Positions 43,301-54,084 of a stretch of 64,000 bases of DNA are shown piece by piece. Source of the stretch: Spongospora subterranea f. sp. subterranea (lineage: Eukaryota; Endomyxa: Phytomyxea; Phytomyxea; Plasmodiophorida); assembly GCA_049724395.1 (NCBI GenBank), contig JAUGWO010000170.1, positions 110,527-174,526 on the forward strand, read 5' to 3'. How positions within the stretch are numbered: position 1 is the first letter of the stretch; the number at the start of each line of letters is the position of its first letter. A program made the position numbers and the translations under genes. The notes beneath the pieces are model-generated. The model made no database searches. It saw nothing but the letters and a program-made list of their open reading frames with translations, and was not told the origin of the DNA.

Positions 43301-46300
43301 AGATGAGGGCTCCTCCTGAGTTTTTCAAAGATCTTGGTGTTTTGCTTACCGAATTTATAGACCGTATTCGTTTGGGGAAGGATCGGCCTGTCAAATTTCA
43401 CAGCATTGGAGTTAGTTTTGAACCCGGGTTCCATTCCGATTTTTGCGAAACCACGACGTATGTCTCCCTTGGCCTCTCGGTATCTTTAGACGTTAGTGCA
43501 AGAATTAACACAGTGCAATCTTGGCAATCACTATTATCATTCCTCTTGAGCTCTACCGGCGTTTGTTGTAAATGCGGAGACGAAACCAATGATGGTGGAG
43601 GATATGATTCCAGTGAATAAGTTTCTCCAATCTCAGCAATTCCCGATGCCGTACCTTCACACGTTGGGTTCTTATACCTCTGGTTCGTCGTGTTTTTTCA
43701 CTCTGGATGCAGTGAAAGGTTATTGGCTGTTCCTGTTTTTTCCGGCTATCTGGATTGTCACAGTTTTTTTATCACCCCCGTTGGTGTTTATACTCCTACC
43801 AGACTGGCACAGGAAACTGCAATGGGGTGTTTGCGTCTCAGCGAGGAATGTGCCTAACAAACTTTTAGTATTGCTTGATGATGTTCTGGGATTCGCCACG
43901 AGTTTTAAAATTTTATTATTGCCTGTGAGGAAGGTTTTAGAGAGATGTCGACAGTTTGGTCTCAAGCACAATGCCCTTAAGTGTGAGTTTTTCCTATTAC
44001 AGTATGTGCCAAATTGTGTGGTCGGATACAGGCCTTAATCAATTTCCAGCCACCAACAACTGGAGCTCATCTCATGCAATTCGTATTTGCAGTGACGTGG
44101 CAATCATCCTCTATCCCAAATTGGTCTTGCGTAATTGCTCCTTTACGACAAATTTGGAATGATGACTTTTCCCAGGATTTCAAACTGTCATTGAGTCAAT
44201 TAAAGAAGCTGTTACTTTGGAGTATTCAAATTAAGATTTGATTATTCCCATATGCTACAGTTACCTTCGAAAAGGGGGAATGTGCTACCGTACCGTAAAC
44301 AGATCTTACCCTGATTATTGAATAAACGACTCTTCCTTGCCTCTATCTCCCTCTCGTACGTTCCGCTACTTTCAAATTCCAATGGGCATAGAGTCATCGC
44401 ATTGACAAAGCGCGAATTTGGCAATACTGGTTGTTGAAGATTGCGGTCGGAACTCTCAGCAAAGTCAGGGTGACGTGACAATGCATCTGGCTTTTGAGAA
44501 AAGGACCCTGCACGAGGGCGGATGACAAAATCAAATTCTTACAGAAATAATGACGATCGCGCTTGTCGACGCTTTGACGTCATGAACCACTCGAGATTTT
44601 TGTGATTGCTTAGCACGAGGATAGGGGTACTTGAGCCGTCAAACATAATGGCGCCATGTCTGGAAACAAGTAACGATCGACAATTGCTCCTTGTCATATA
44701 TTTCGTAGGTCAGCTCAGCTGGTGTTAGCTTTCGTAAATAAGAAGCCACAGGGTGTAATTCATTCTGATGCTGTTGAGAGAAAATAGCGCCCAGAGCAAA
44801 ATCTGAAACATCAGCTTCAATAACGGTTTCTAAGGTAGGGTCAAAATGTTTCAAAACGGGCGCCTGGACGAATGCGGACTTCAAGGTTGAGAATGCACGA
44901 GCTGTTGATGGGGTCCATTAAAAGGCGACATTATTCCTGGTTAATACATGTAGAGGATGACTGATGTGAGAAATAGTTCTCAATAAATCCCCGATAAAAT
45001 TTGGTGAAACCGAAGAAAGACTGTGATTGCTTAACAGACTGAGGGAGCGGCCACGATGTAATTGCAAATATTCGTGTCGGGTCTATATGCAGGTCACTTG
45101 CCGAAAGACGAAACCAAGAAAATCAACTTCTTGGAGATGAAACTCGCATTTACTAAGCTTGGCAACCGTCTGGACATGTTTGATGTGTTCTTCAAGGTTT
45201 GGAGAAATATCAGAATATCATCCAAATAAGACGACGACAAATCGGTCAATACATTCATGCATTATATCGTTCATAAAACGTTGGAAACAAGCAGGTGCAT
45301 TAGACAGACCAAATGGCATCACCAAATATTCGAACAGTCCAAATTTAATGCGAAATGCAGTTTTCCACTCGTCACCTTTTTTCGTATACGAACAAGGTTA
45401 TACGCGTTTCGGAGGTCGATTTTAGAAAAAACTCTCCCCGACATAACACTGGACAGAATACTGCTGATTAAAGGACGGGGATATCGGTTCTTGGTTTGGG
45501 GAGTTGATGTGGTGGTAATCCACACATAAGGGTAAAAATTGATCCATTTGTGGCACAAACATAACTGGCGAGCTGCATGACGATTGAGATAGGCGAATAA
45601 AACCTTTGCGAAGTTTCAAATTGATGTATTCTCGGAGAGCGGCGCTCTCTGGCAGGGAAAGTTGGAAAATGGGCCCAAAAGGAGGACTCGACCCAGGTTA
45701 AACATCAATTGAACAATCATAACTGCGATGAGGTGGCAGGCAAATCGGCCATTTGTTCATCGAAGCCGTCAGAATGCAAATAGTGGGCAGGTACTGTGGT
45801 TGCAGGGATAGTGACGACATCAGAGGGAACCACAGAGGCAACGGCTTGCGAGGATAAACAATCCATGTCACGATCAGGTGCATTGGAGAGAGGAGCAATT
45901 GATAATGAGGTGTCGGTGGGAGTTGGCGCTGGAAGGTCTGGTTTCTGCGATGGCGTGGGAAATTCCATGCAGCGGGAAGTCCAGTTTATAGAAGGATTGC
46001 GTTCTACTAGCCACGAATACCCCAGAATGACAGGAAATGACAAGTTATTAACGAGTAAACAAGAAGTTTGACACTGAAAAGAACCGACTGTACTCTATCG
46101 AGGTAATCAACGCTCACAATTGCGTAATTTTCGACCTTTGATATCAGAGTTTCGTTTAAAATTTTCCGACTGGCCCTGCTTGATCTCTTTGTGCGATATG
46201 CCCTAAATCATGCATTTGTAAAGAATCGCCCTTCGGCTAAACAACTCTTTACGGGTTTGCAGCCTAGTTCTGCTCTAGATGCCATATGGGACCCCGGTCA

Positions 46301-46672
46301 AAGAAACTACTTCTTGTCCCGTCTTCGAGAGATATTCTACTTAATATTGTTCAACAATTACGTTGCAGTTTAGACCAGAGGAATAAAAAGGTGATCGCTC
46401 ATCGCCAGGACCGTCGAGATTGTCATATTTTCCGAATCCAACACCAGGTTACCAAAACCATTTCTGATATTCATGCTATCTGACTCCGATTTTATTCAAA
46501 CGCATCATTGAATGTTACGGAAGAACTACTGGAACAAGTAGCTCATGATGGGCAAGGTTTCATCATTGACAAGTTGGTCAACAGTAGACAAAGTGAAACC
46601 GGTAGTTGGGAATTGTTAGTTTCATGGAAAGGTTTTGATCAGCTGCATGATTCATGGGAACCTCTTATGTAA
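43300..46672 (+). mobile_element. Ty3/gypsy chromovirus, split by a second element
   Basis: Plus-strand pieces of one gypsy-like element lie on both sides of a minus-strand element. Left: reverse transcriptase at about 43.6-44.2 kb with FFTLDAVKGYW, LLDDVLGFATSFK and LERCRQFGLKHNALKCEFFL. Right: integrase C-terminal part at 46.1-46.4 kb (LFTGLQPSSALDAIW) and a chromodomain at 46.5-46.67 kb (GFIIDKLVNSRQSETGSWEL, then LVSWKGFDQLHDSWEPL). The missing middle matches the span of the insertion plus lost sequence. Broken, with many breaks; looks older than the element inside it only by position. Confidence 0.7.
44242..46071 (-). mobile_element. Ty3/gypsy chromovirus inserted in opposite orientation
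   Basis: Read on minus: aspartic protease region with FPVILGYSWLVERNPSINW at 46.0 kb, reverse transcriptase at 45.6-45.2 kb ([36 protein letters not shown]) and RNase H at 44.9-44.6 kb (LKHFDPTLETVIEADVSDFA, then HPVASYLRKLTPAELTYEIY). The type is that of Tf1/chromovirus elements. It lies inside the plus-strand gypsy element. Broken, with several breaks; no LTR pair found. Confidence 0.8.
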
Positions 46673-46788
46673 ACCCAAAAACTTGGGGCGACCGCGCCCC
46701 CAAAATGATTGGTCTGCTGAAGAGGCGGCGACCCTCCTGTGGCCATTCACAGGTTTTCTGATGTTTTACGTTGTACTGTTATATAAAG

Positions 46789-46924
46789 GCTGAATGAATG
46801 CATTGGCTCGGAACTCGGAGGTTTTATAACCCAGTCAACCTATAATCTTATGGTAATTGACAAGGCTATATAACCTCCGAGTTCCGAGCAATACTCCAAT
46901 CTCTACATCAATGCATTCATTCAG
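46789..46924. repeat. Fold-back of LTR-end-like sequence
   Basis: GCTGAATGAATGCATT (46789-46804) and GCTCGGAACTCGGAGGTT (46806-46823) recur inverted as AACCTCCGAGTTCCGAGC (46872-46889) and AATGCATTCATTCAGC (46909-46924), with about 20 extra bases in the right arm. It follows the end of the plus-strand gypsy element and may be two LTR ends meeting in opposite orientation. Confidence 0.7.
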
Positions 46925-46959
46925 CAATTAACATTTCATTCATTCAGCAATTAACATTT
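46914..46959. repeat. 23-bp tandem direct repeat, two copies
   Basis: CATTCATTCAGCAATTAACA followed by TTT occurs at 46914-46936 and again at 46937-46959, identical by eye. It overlaps the right arm of the fold-back. Confidence 0.75.
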
Positions 46960-46977
46960 CAACGGCAACATCAGAAA

Positions 46978-47790
46978 TTGAAAACCTGTGATATTGCCAT
47001 AGGGGATCACCGCCTCTTCTTCATTTGGGCTGGTCGGAGATCACCTTCTATCGATGCTGTTATATCGACACTCCCTTGTGAACATGGGCTATATTTTGAA
47101 GACCTTATGGGACCCAACCCAGTTAACGTAGAGCTTGGGGACAATGTCTGTTTATGTGGAACGGTTTTCCGCCTGCATGGTCGCTCTAATTGTTATTTTT
47201 ATGCTGATTTCAGCGCTAAACGAAGTCATGGTAAATTCTTTTCCTGAGGTTTTAATTCGATATGAATGGTTTTCTGAGTAATATGTTAAAATATCCCATT
47301 TCGACTGTGACATGATTCAGGTTGTGCCATTATTCTCAAATTGACCTCTTTGCGGTCAGAACTCCCTTGCCAATATGGTTTGTACTTTGAAGACCTTCTG
47401 GGACCCCCACCAGTTTGTACTGAACTTGGGAAAACTATCTGCGATTGCGGAACCGTTTACAGCCACCACCCTCGTCGTCCAAACGCTGGACAAAATTATG
47501 GTAAATTCCTTTCCTGTGGTTTGATTCGATATGAATGGTTTTCCAGACTATATTTTGATTAATTTGTTGAAATTTCCCATTTCGACTGTGACCTGATTCT
47601 GGTTGTGTCATTATTCTCAATTTGACCGGTTTTGAATATGATTTAATGAATAGGCCCTTGCCGATTTGGCTGGTATTTCGAAACCCTTCTGGGGCCTCCA
47701 CCGATTCTTCATCAAAAAGCCCAACAGATCTGCCAATGTGGAACAATATTCGGCCTTCATGGTCGTCACGATTACAAAAAAATTGGTGGG
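46978..47790 (+). CDS. Gene with triplicated cysteine-rich exon
   Basis: Three homologous exons in a row. Copy A (about 47075-47231) reads LPCEHGLYFEDLMGPNPVNV, then VCLCGTVFRLHGR; copy B (about 47361-47500) LPCQYGLYFEDLLGPPPVCT, then ICDCGTVYSHHPR; copy C (about 47654-47787) PCRFGWYFETLLGPPPIL, then ICQCGTIFGLHGR. Each ends in a donor (A and B share ATGGTAAATTC) and each starts after an AG. Introns A and B are themselves alike, so whole exon-intron units of about 285 bp were duplicated. The shared motif is PC-x2-G-x-YFE-x-L-x-GP-x-P, then C-x-CGT-x3-H-x-R, about 50 residues, possibly metal binding through C, CxC and H. Flanking exons, start and stop were not resolved. No known domain recognised. 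Confidence 0.5.
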
Positions 47791-48349
47791 TCATCCTGTT
47801 TTTTTTGTTCATCAATTTATATCAATGTTTTTCTACCCTATATTTTTCAATAATTATGTTGATTTTTTTTAGATTTGTGTGCGGATTGATCATGAATTAT
47901 CTTCATACCTTAAGTTCAATTTGAAGGTCATTGCGACATGCCTGGATTATTGTTACTTGTATTGTCAATATTGGTAACGTCGATCAGGTTTGGCCTGTGG
48001 TTTTCTGTCTATGTAACGTGCTACTGTTAACCATTTGAACCATTTTCCATGAATGGCGTTGTTTCTGATCATAATGTCACACTAGGTCGAGTTCGAATTC
48101 AGATTTTCCATTTCGGCTTACTCTATATATATTTTTTTTCAATACGTTGTGACCTTGCCAAACTTTGCAGGTTTGCGTGCTCGTTTCTGCCGAAAACTAC
48201 GAATGCTAATGGCGACTCACTGCCCATCTATGGAATGTCGTTTGTACAGGCATCATAAATGATGATGCAGGCTAAGTGGCAGGTTTACTCGAGAAATGTA
48301 CTGTGCTTAGTCTAACCACTAATTTGGAGAGTGAAAAAGCGCTGGAATC
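47791..48349. other. No supported gene; possible 3' exons of the preceding gene
   Basis: A TTTTTTTTAG acceptor-like site at about 47862-47871 suggests the triplicated-exon gene may continue, but no reading frame downstream is convincing. T-rich tracts at 47.8 and 48.13 kb. Confidence 0.25.
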
Positions 48350-49440
48350 TATTGTTGGGAATAAACATAAACGCCATAACTTAGACCAGGTTCGGGAACT
48401 GGATTGCATGAATATTCCGCGACGACAAAACCGGTTTGTCCGGGTGCTGTATATGAAATTCTCTGATGAGTTCCCTCAGCTCGTCGGTTGCACCCAGATT
48501 CCTCGCTGGATCCTAGGAACGGTCCGACACCGGGTAACCCTTCTAATAAGTATTGTAATTGACCTCGGTACATTAGGGAATCTAGAACTTGCTCTACTTC
48601 GAACTGGGGAATCGAGTCATCGTCGGTGCAGATAGGACCCGGTGCTTGAGATAGACGCCCTGGAATNNTCGTCGGAAATAAACGGTTCTAACTGAGGCGT
48701 GTGAAACACATCATGAATCCGACAAGTATTTGGCAACTGTAGCTTGAATGCGACAGGATTTATGACCTTTACTACTTTGAATGGGCCCAACACTTCGTGA
48801 TCCAGTTTACTGCATGGACGCACCGTTGCGATATCGCCCCGGCGCAACCACAATCGATCACCGACCGTGAATGCAGAGAGGGCCTTGGCGGGAACGATCG
48901 GCATATGAGAATTTCCGAATATTCGACATGTTTTCGGCTCGCTCATCAGCCAGAGGTAGTGCAGGTGGAGCCGCACTGACACTCTCGTCGAAACGAGGGA
49001 TGGCATCCATTTGCATTAAAGCGAGGTCATTCTGGTTGCACAATGCTAGCGTTGTTGTATTCAAGTTCCGCCTCGGCTAGTATATGTCGGCCCAATTATC
49101 CTCATTGTAATCAACGTAACATCGCAAATACTGCTCTAAGATCTGGTTCACCCTCTCCGTCTGGCCGTCCGTCTCTGGGTGTCTTGCAGTAGATAACTTT
49201 CTCTGTATTTTCAGTCGGTTCCGAATTGTGGTCCACGATCGGAGATGATGTCGTCCGGCAATCCGTGAAGGTTGAAGATGTTTCATCATTAATAAATTCG
49301 CGGTTTTTGGCGACGTAATGCTCTCAGAACAAGGAATGAAGAGCGCCATATTAGATGTGCGGTCCACAACCACGAGAATCGAGTCACAACTCTTTAATAT
49401 CGGCAGTTTCACCATAAGAAAGTTCGCTATTAAGATGGAT
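48350..49440 (-). mobile_element. Ty3/gypsy chromovirus 3' fragment (integrase and chromodomain)
   Basis: Read on minus: integrase core and C-terminal part with DSILVVVDRTSNMALFIPC, ARHPETDGQTERVNQILEQY and LRCYVDYNEDNW; then the GPY/F-type module VGDRLWLRRGDIATVRPCSK, LDHEVLGPFKVVKVINPVAF and HDVFHTPQLEP; then a chromodomain-like end. A broken 3' piece with several breaks. It cannot belong to the 44.2-46.1 kb element because the order along the minus strand is wrong. Two undetermined bases sit at 48667-48668. Confidence 0.82.
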
Positions 49441-49488
49441 TGGAATTGAAAAGAGAGGAGTCATGAGCTTCCTTCGAAGCCTGAGGAG

Positions 49489-50324
49489 ATGGCGAAACGG
49501 AACGATGAGATCAAGGATATATTGAAGGAACGTGGACTCAACTTATTGGGAACAAAAGAAGTTTTGGTGGATCGGTTGTTGAAGTCTCCTGTGGCAGTCG
49601 AAAATATCTTGGCCCAGTTGATGAAAAAATGGTTCATGAAACGCTTTACCAGCTCGCACATGAAACTTGGATCAGTTGATGAGCGCAACGTGAGGAATGC
49701 ACTTCCCATTTCCCTACACGATCATGGACAAGGATACCAGTTTTTTAGAGTGAAATTGCTGAGCGTAGACTGCTTCGGAAAAAGGTTGATGATCAACGAA
49801 TGGTCCATTCAATGGCCACATCAGTTGATGGGGTTTTTGTGCTTTCTCCTCCAGCTGACGGCGGTCCTTTTGCTTGTGTGCTGAAGGCAAAACAATGACT
49901 ACCGATACCAAAGTTCAAGAAGCGAATGACCGTTTGAGGAAGGCATGGGATCTCACTGGAAATCAATCTCAAAGTTTCTGTGCTGTTTCTTTTCATAGTC
50001 CTTTGTTCAAAACACTTGGTCTGGATAGTCGATTACAGGGCGCAAATCTTGCATCATCTGTCTGTCACATCTTTGAGGCATTGCTTGTTTACAGTTGCTG
50101 ATATCACTCACATCATTTGTGCGTTATTGATAAAGGTCGATCTGCCAACCCTTGAAAATTACGAAATTATCATCGACCGCTGTTGCACGAACCATTTACA
50201 GTACTTCTCACGCTCGGGTTCATCACAAAGTTTTTGGATCTCACCCCTGACGAGTTCGGGCACGCGGTTGATTTGAACACTGTAAAGGTCTGGAAATCTG
50301 CAATCGGCGATCGAAAAACCTTGC
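49489..50324 (+). CDS. Possible SAP-domain gene, incomplete model
   Basis: From the ATG at 49489 the protein starts with a SAP-like DNA-binding helix-turn-helix: IKDILKERGLNLLGTKEVLV followed by DRLLKS. Further coding-like stretches follow in changing frames: ERRLLRKKVDDQRMVHSMAT with FVLSPPADGGPFACVLKAK (49.76-49.89 kb), TKVQEANDRLRKAWDLTG (49.9 kb), and FLDLTPDEFGHAVDLNTVKV with WKSAIGDRKTLH ending near 50324. These suggest four or five exons of one gene, but I could not fix the joins. Function unknown; SAP domains usually bind AT-rich chromatin DNA. A decayed gene is possible. Confidence 0.35.
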
Positions 50325-50668
50325 ACTAATTCTTAAATGCTGAAGCCTGTCTTTTTTTTTTATTGAGTTCAGCACATTTGTGTTGAGGTCTGTAGTACCC
50401 ATATCTACTCTAGGGCCAGAAAACGATTTGCTCGTCATTTGAACACAAACTCCTGTGTTTGTGACAAGAACCTTCGCTATAAGTTGCTCAGCATTCTGAC
50501 CCACAACAATGGTAGTGTGAGGTTGAGATGACCCGACTCACTAAACCCCGAAACCCATTGGGACACAGGGGAAATTCCTTACGGAACACCAGAGAAGTTT
50601 GGGAAACTGGCGAACAGATATCAAAAGCTGAACATGACCAATGATATTAATTCGTCGACGAACCCATT

Positions 50669-50872
50669 TCAGTAACTAAAGGTACAGCAAGGATTCAGCA
50701 CCGGCGCGCCATTTCGACCAGGCCAACGCAGCACCAGCAACGATGACGCCACGAAGGCGAACGGTCGTTGCCGGTATGCATTCACCGCCTTCCCGATAAC
50801 GCGCCGAAATCCTTCCAGATAACCATATTCAAACTTGGACGGCCAGGTGAAATACGGCGTGGACACTGACAA
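50669..50872 (-). CDS. Small hydrophobic protein, tentative
   Basis: A minus-strand exon, bounded on the 5' side by a TTTTGTCAG acceptor, reads PYFTWPSKFEYGYLEGFRRV and then RPFAFVASSLLVLRWPG, with one membrane-length segment. No ATG inside; a 5' exon would be needed. Size and character resemble small mitochondrial inner-membrane subunits, but I cannot name one. Confidence 0.3.
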   Translation of the reverse strand: MSVSTPYFTWPSKFEYGYLEGFRRVIGKAVNAYRQRPFAFVASSLLVLRWPGRNGAPVLNPCCTFSY

Positions 50873-50930
50873 AACTTGAATTCGCCTTTAACAACAGTCA
50901 ACAAACGCAACAGATAGCGTTGGACGCTCT

Positions 50931-50999
50931 GAGAGCGTCAAAATGATTTTGTTTTCGGTCAAAAATCGAAAATCGGGTTTTTTATCATGATAAAAAAGA
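50931..50999. repeat. Two perfect small palindromes
   Basis: GACGCTC-TGA-GAGCGTC (about 50925-50941) is a 7-bp stem with a 3-base loop, and TTTTTTATCATGATAAAAAA (about 50979-50998) is a perfect 20-bp palindrome. Role unknown. Confidence 0.6.
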
Positions 51000-51276
51000 T
51001 GGTGTCGTTTGTTTTTGGTGAGCCACGATCCTCGAAGTGGTCTACTCAACAGATGATCCTGACCGCAATCGCTTTGCTGGCCGCAATCGCCCCGGTATGA
51101 TTGTCATAAGACCGATATCAACATTTTAGTATAAATCTAACACCATAACTATATTTCTATGATTAAGATGACGATTTTTACTGCCGTTTTTTTTCTCCAT
51201 TTTCAGAAATGCGGTGCCAAATTCTCGCCATACAATGTTCGTGAGTTCACAGAGGAAAAGCCTCTTCCCTTCTTTG

Positions 51277-51497
51277 GCCGAATTCTGTACAACTTTGGAT
51301 GAAAATCCCGCTGAGCTTCTTCATGCGGATGTCAGTCAGGCCAAAGAAATACTCCAGGGACTCTTTGACCAGTATCTGGTTGAATATAGGGGAATCAGAC
51401 ACTGATCAAAGAGTCCCTGGAGTATTTCATTGGCCTGACTGACATCCGCATGAAGAAGCTCAGCGGGATTTTCATCCAAAATTGTACAGAATTCGGC
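51277..51497. repeat. 97-bp near-perfect inverted repeat of coding-like sequence
   Basis: Arms 51277-51373 and 51401-51497 are inverted copies with only three mismatches in 97 bp; the loop is 27 bp. Reading from either outer side gives the same peptide, with AEFCTxLDENPAELLHADVS and QAxEILQGLFDQ, so a coding segment was duplicated head to head. A transcript across it would form a stable long hairpin. Confidence 0.9.
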
Positions 51498-51742
51498 AGA
51501 GAGCGGCAACACGTGATCGGTTTGGGAGGGGTCATGGCAAAAATTTGCCAGTCGTTCAAGACCTCCTCACGTAATTGCAGACACCTGCATACGAGGATGG
51601 CAGCATGAGCAGCAGGGAGTGGCCCGGCTGTCATCCTCGTCATGAGATCCAAAACATCCTCCGGCTTGCACCGTTCAGGGGTGAGATGCAGGTCGGCGTG
51701 GAGACCAAACACAGCCTGGTGCTGGCTGAAAAGCGACAGCAA
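51401..51742 (-). CDS. Unknown helical protein fragment running into the hairpin
   Basis: On minus, one frame reads QHQAVFGLHADLHLTPERCK, then EDVLDLMTRMTAGPLPAAHA and AILVCRCLQL. A neighbouring frame continues ERLANFCHDPSQTDHVLPLS and AEFCTILDENPAELLHADVS with EILQGLFDQ. The change of frame at about 51560 may be a short intron or a lesion. The last 97 bp is the right arm of the inverted repeat. No family recognised; the 3' end is not defined. Confidence 0.35.
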
Positions 51743-52123
51743 CTGCCTGCAATATTACAAATTGTGTATCATTGAATAAGTGTATGATTCATGTTTAACA
51801 TCTCACGATCTGGTTATCGGAATTTTGTTAATCACATTTGCCTTTTTGGGCGGGCGCGTCAGGTCACTCGCGTCTGAGCAATTGTCTGTCAAAAATGACT
51901 CGGCAGTGATTTTGTTTCATGGTGTAGAGTTTAAAAAAAAACGGCGAAAATATGAATATACTGATGGTCAAATGAACTGCGAACATAAGGGCCAACATTG
52001 AAAAACAAAGTGAAAAAATTGTATGGAATATTAAGGTGATGCAAATAACATCAGTGTTCTGGTGACTGATTAGTAAAGGGGGCGAAAACGATCTGAATGT
52101 GAAAACACGGGAATCAAAACGCG

Positions 52124-52310
52124 AAAAGGATATAAGTGTTGGGACAAACCAACGTCGACCCTGAACTCAGGATCACGAGGCGTGATCGCACGCCAGCTCG
52201 TGTCCAGGTGCGCGTCGCAGGGTGCAGCGCCTGCAGCTCGGACGCCAACCACTGCCAGCATGGCCGGTTGCGTTGGGCATACAACCGTAAAAGATCCTGG
52301 TCTTCAAATA
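52124..52310. repeat. Direct repeat, copy 1 (partner 53668-53830)
   Basis: About 150-190 bp matching 53668-53830 at roughly 75% identity: shared blocks include CCTGAACTCA, GCGTGATCGCACGC, CTCGGMCGCCAACCA and GTTGCGTTSGG. The copies are 1.5 kb apart in the same orientation. Not a recognised tRNA or known element. Confidence 0.6.
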
Positions 52311-53667
52311 AAGATTATGACGGTGACATGAGTGGAATCAGATATAGTATCAAATGTCGACGACGGAGTTAAATGCGGATTGTCAAGAACAGATTAGGTA
52401 CGCCACTGCGTTCTCGTAAAAAAAATCTAAAAACCCATAAATATCTGTGAAATGTCGGGATATTTATTTCGAAGAACCTGAGCTACAATAACAATATTTT
52501 TCTAATATGGGTGGCACATCAATCGCAGTCTGGTAAATCACAGAAATTCCGAGCTGTTATTGTTTGTAAAGTGTGGGGTAAAACTAAGAATGATTATTTT
52601 ATCCGGTCGGTGAGAACTTGATGGGATGGTGAAGGGTTTTAGAGGAAGTTAAGACCTGAGAAATTGGATAAATTGAGAAAACCAAATGGTTGATATCAAA
52701 AAAATTAAAAGCGTCCCTTTCCAGTTATCAACATGTAGTGGAGTGAGAATATGAGGTTCAATTTTCCAGGTTGTGGCTCCAACCTGCATCCGCGAAAACC
52801 CTTGAGACAGTGTTGACAATCAAAGAAGTAGAGACTTGATGATAGTTGAGGAGGTGGAGTTTCACCTACAAACAGTAGAGCGACCCAGATGATGACAGAT
52901 GAGATGATCGAGAATTTAGGAACAAGAGTAGCGTGACCTACATTATGGTAATTGAAACCATCGACATTGGGACCGATTGGATTATAGAGGAAGAGTGAAG
53001 GGACCGACTTGATGGTTGTGGAGACAGTCGACATTTTACATGTGATACAATGATTTTTCAAAGATAGATATGTAGCGATCTATTCGATAGTAGTGGAGAT
53101 AATCGACTATGAAGAGGAGTAGATCGATTTACTAGAGCGACCCATATGATGACAGAGACATCATCGCCAATCAATCAAAGCGATTTCGTTTATCGCAGTT
53201 GATATCATCGGAATTCAATGAGAAGGACTGGAGATGAATAAGGAAAATAGAGAACATTTACGCTGTTGAATGCATTGATAAAAATAAACACCTACTTACT
53301 TTATAGAAGTTGAGATAATGGAAGCAGAGTAGAGCGACCCACTTTTTGAAACCATCTACTTCGATATGAGGCGACCTACTTGCTGACAGAGGAGATTATT
53401 GACACTCAATAAAAAAAGGTGACTCGATCCACATGACGAAAATTAAGATTGAGGTTTATTGAGGAATGTAACGCCTGGATGATGCTTGAATTGACGATAT
53501 TCAGTTCTGCAGACCTGAGCGATCATGAAATTTTTCCCATGTTCAAAAACAAATACAATGGCAAACCCAATTGAATTTATGACTGCAATAGAAAAGTGAG
53601 GCAGATGAGATGATGGGTATGGTGACTGTTCAGCAATGCCCACAAAAAAAAACAGAAAATGAAAGGA

Positions 53668-53830
53668 TATAAAGTCTGTGGACAAGACCATCTTCGAACC
53701 TGAACTCAAAACACTATAGCGTGATCGCACGCAGGCTCGCGTCCACTGGCGCGTCGAGGGGTATAAGGTTTTTAGCTCGGCCGCCAACCAATTCCAACAA
53801 GGCCTGTTGCGTTCGGAATAGAGCTTCATC
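53668..53830. repeat. Direct repeat, copy 2 (partner 52124-52310)
   Basis: Second copy of the unit above; it has lost part of the GC-rich centre. Confidence 0.6.
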
Positions 53831-54084
53831 AAGTTGTGGTCCTCACCTGCAGACCACGACTCCGAACTGCGCGAAAGGGTCTCGGAAGCCGGATTGACGT
53901 GCTGTGAGAAACTCTAATAATGCCATGAAGAGATTAATATTGCAATATATGTCTGCGACATTGACATACCGGTTCAGGGGGTATCTGCAGATCATTTTGA
54001 TCTGTTGCACAGATCAATAGTTCCTGAGAATGTTCATTGTCAATGGGAGTAAACATGGCACTCTCCATATTATCATCTGTTGTG

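Larger units (their letters stand above)
51780..54084. other. AT-rich repeat region without a supported gene
   Basis: Holds the direct repeat pair listed separately and diverged repeats around the motif AGAGCGACCCA-TATGATGACA (about 52.87, 53.14 and 53.33 kb), which resemble the 56-bp satellite only loosely. No gene model. Confidence 0.4.

Noticed and set aside
48276-48635. A 119-codon plus-strand frame
   Set aside because: It lies opposite the integrase-chromodomain part of a gypsy fragment and has no domain of its own.
44242-49440. One long minus-strand gypsy element joining the 44.2-46.1 and 48.3-49.4 kb pieces
   Set aside because: Along the minus strand the integrase piece would come before the protease piece, which is the wrong order for one element.
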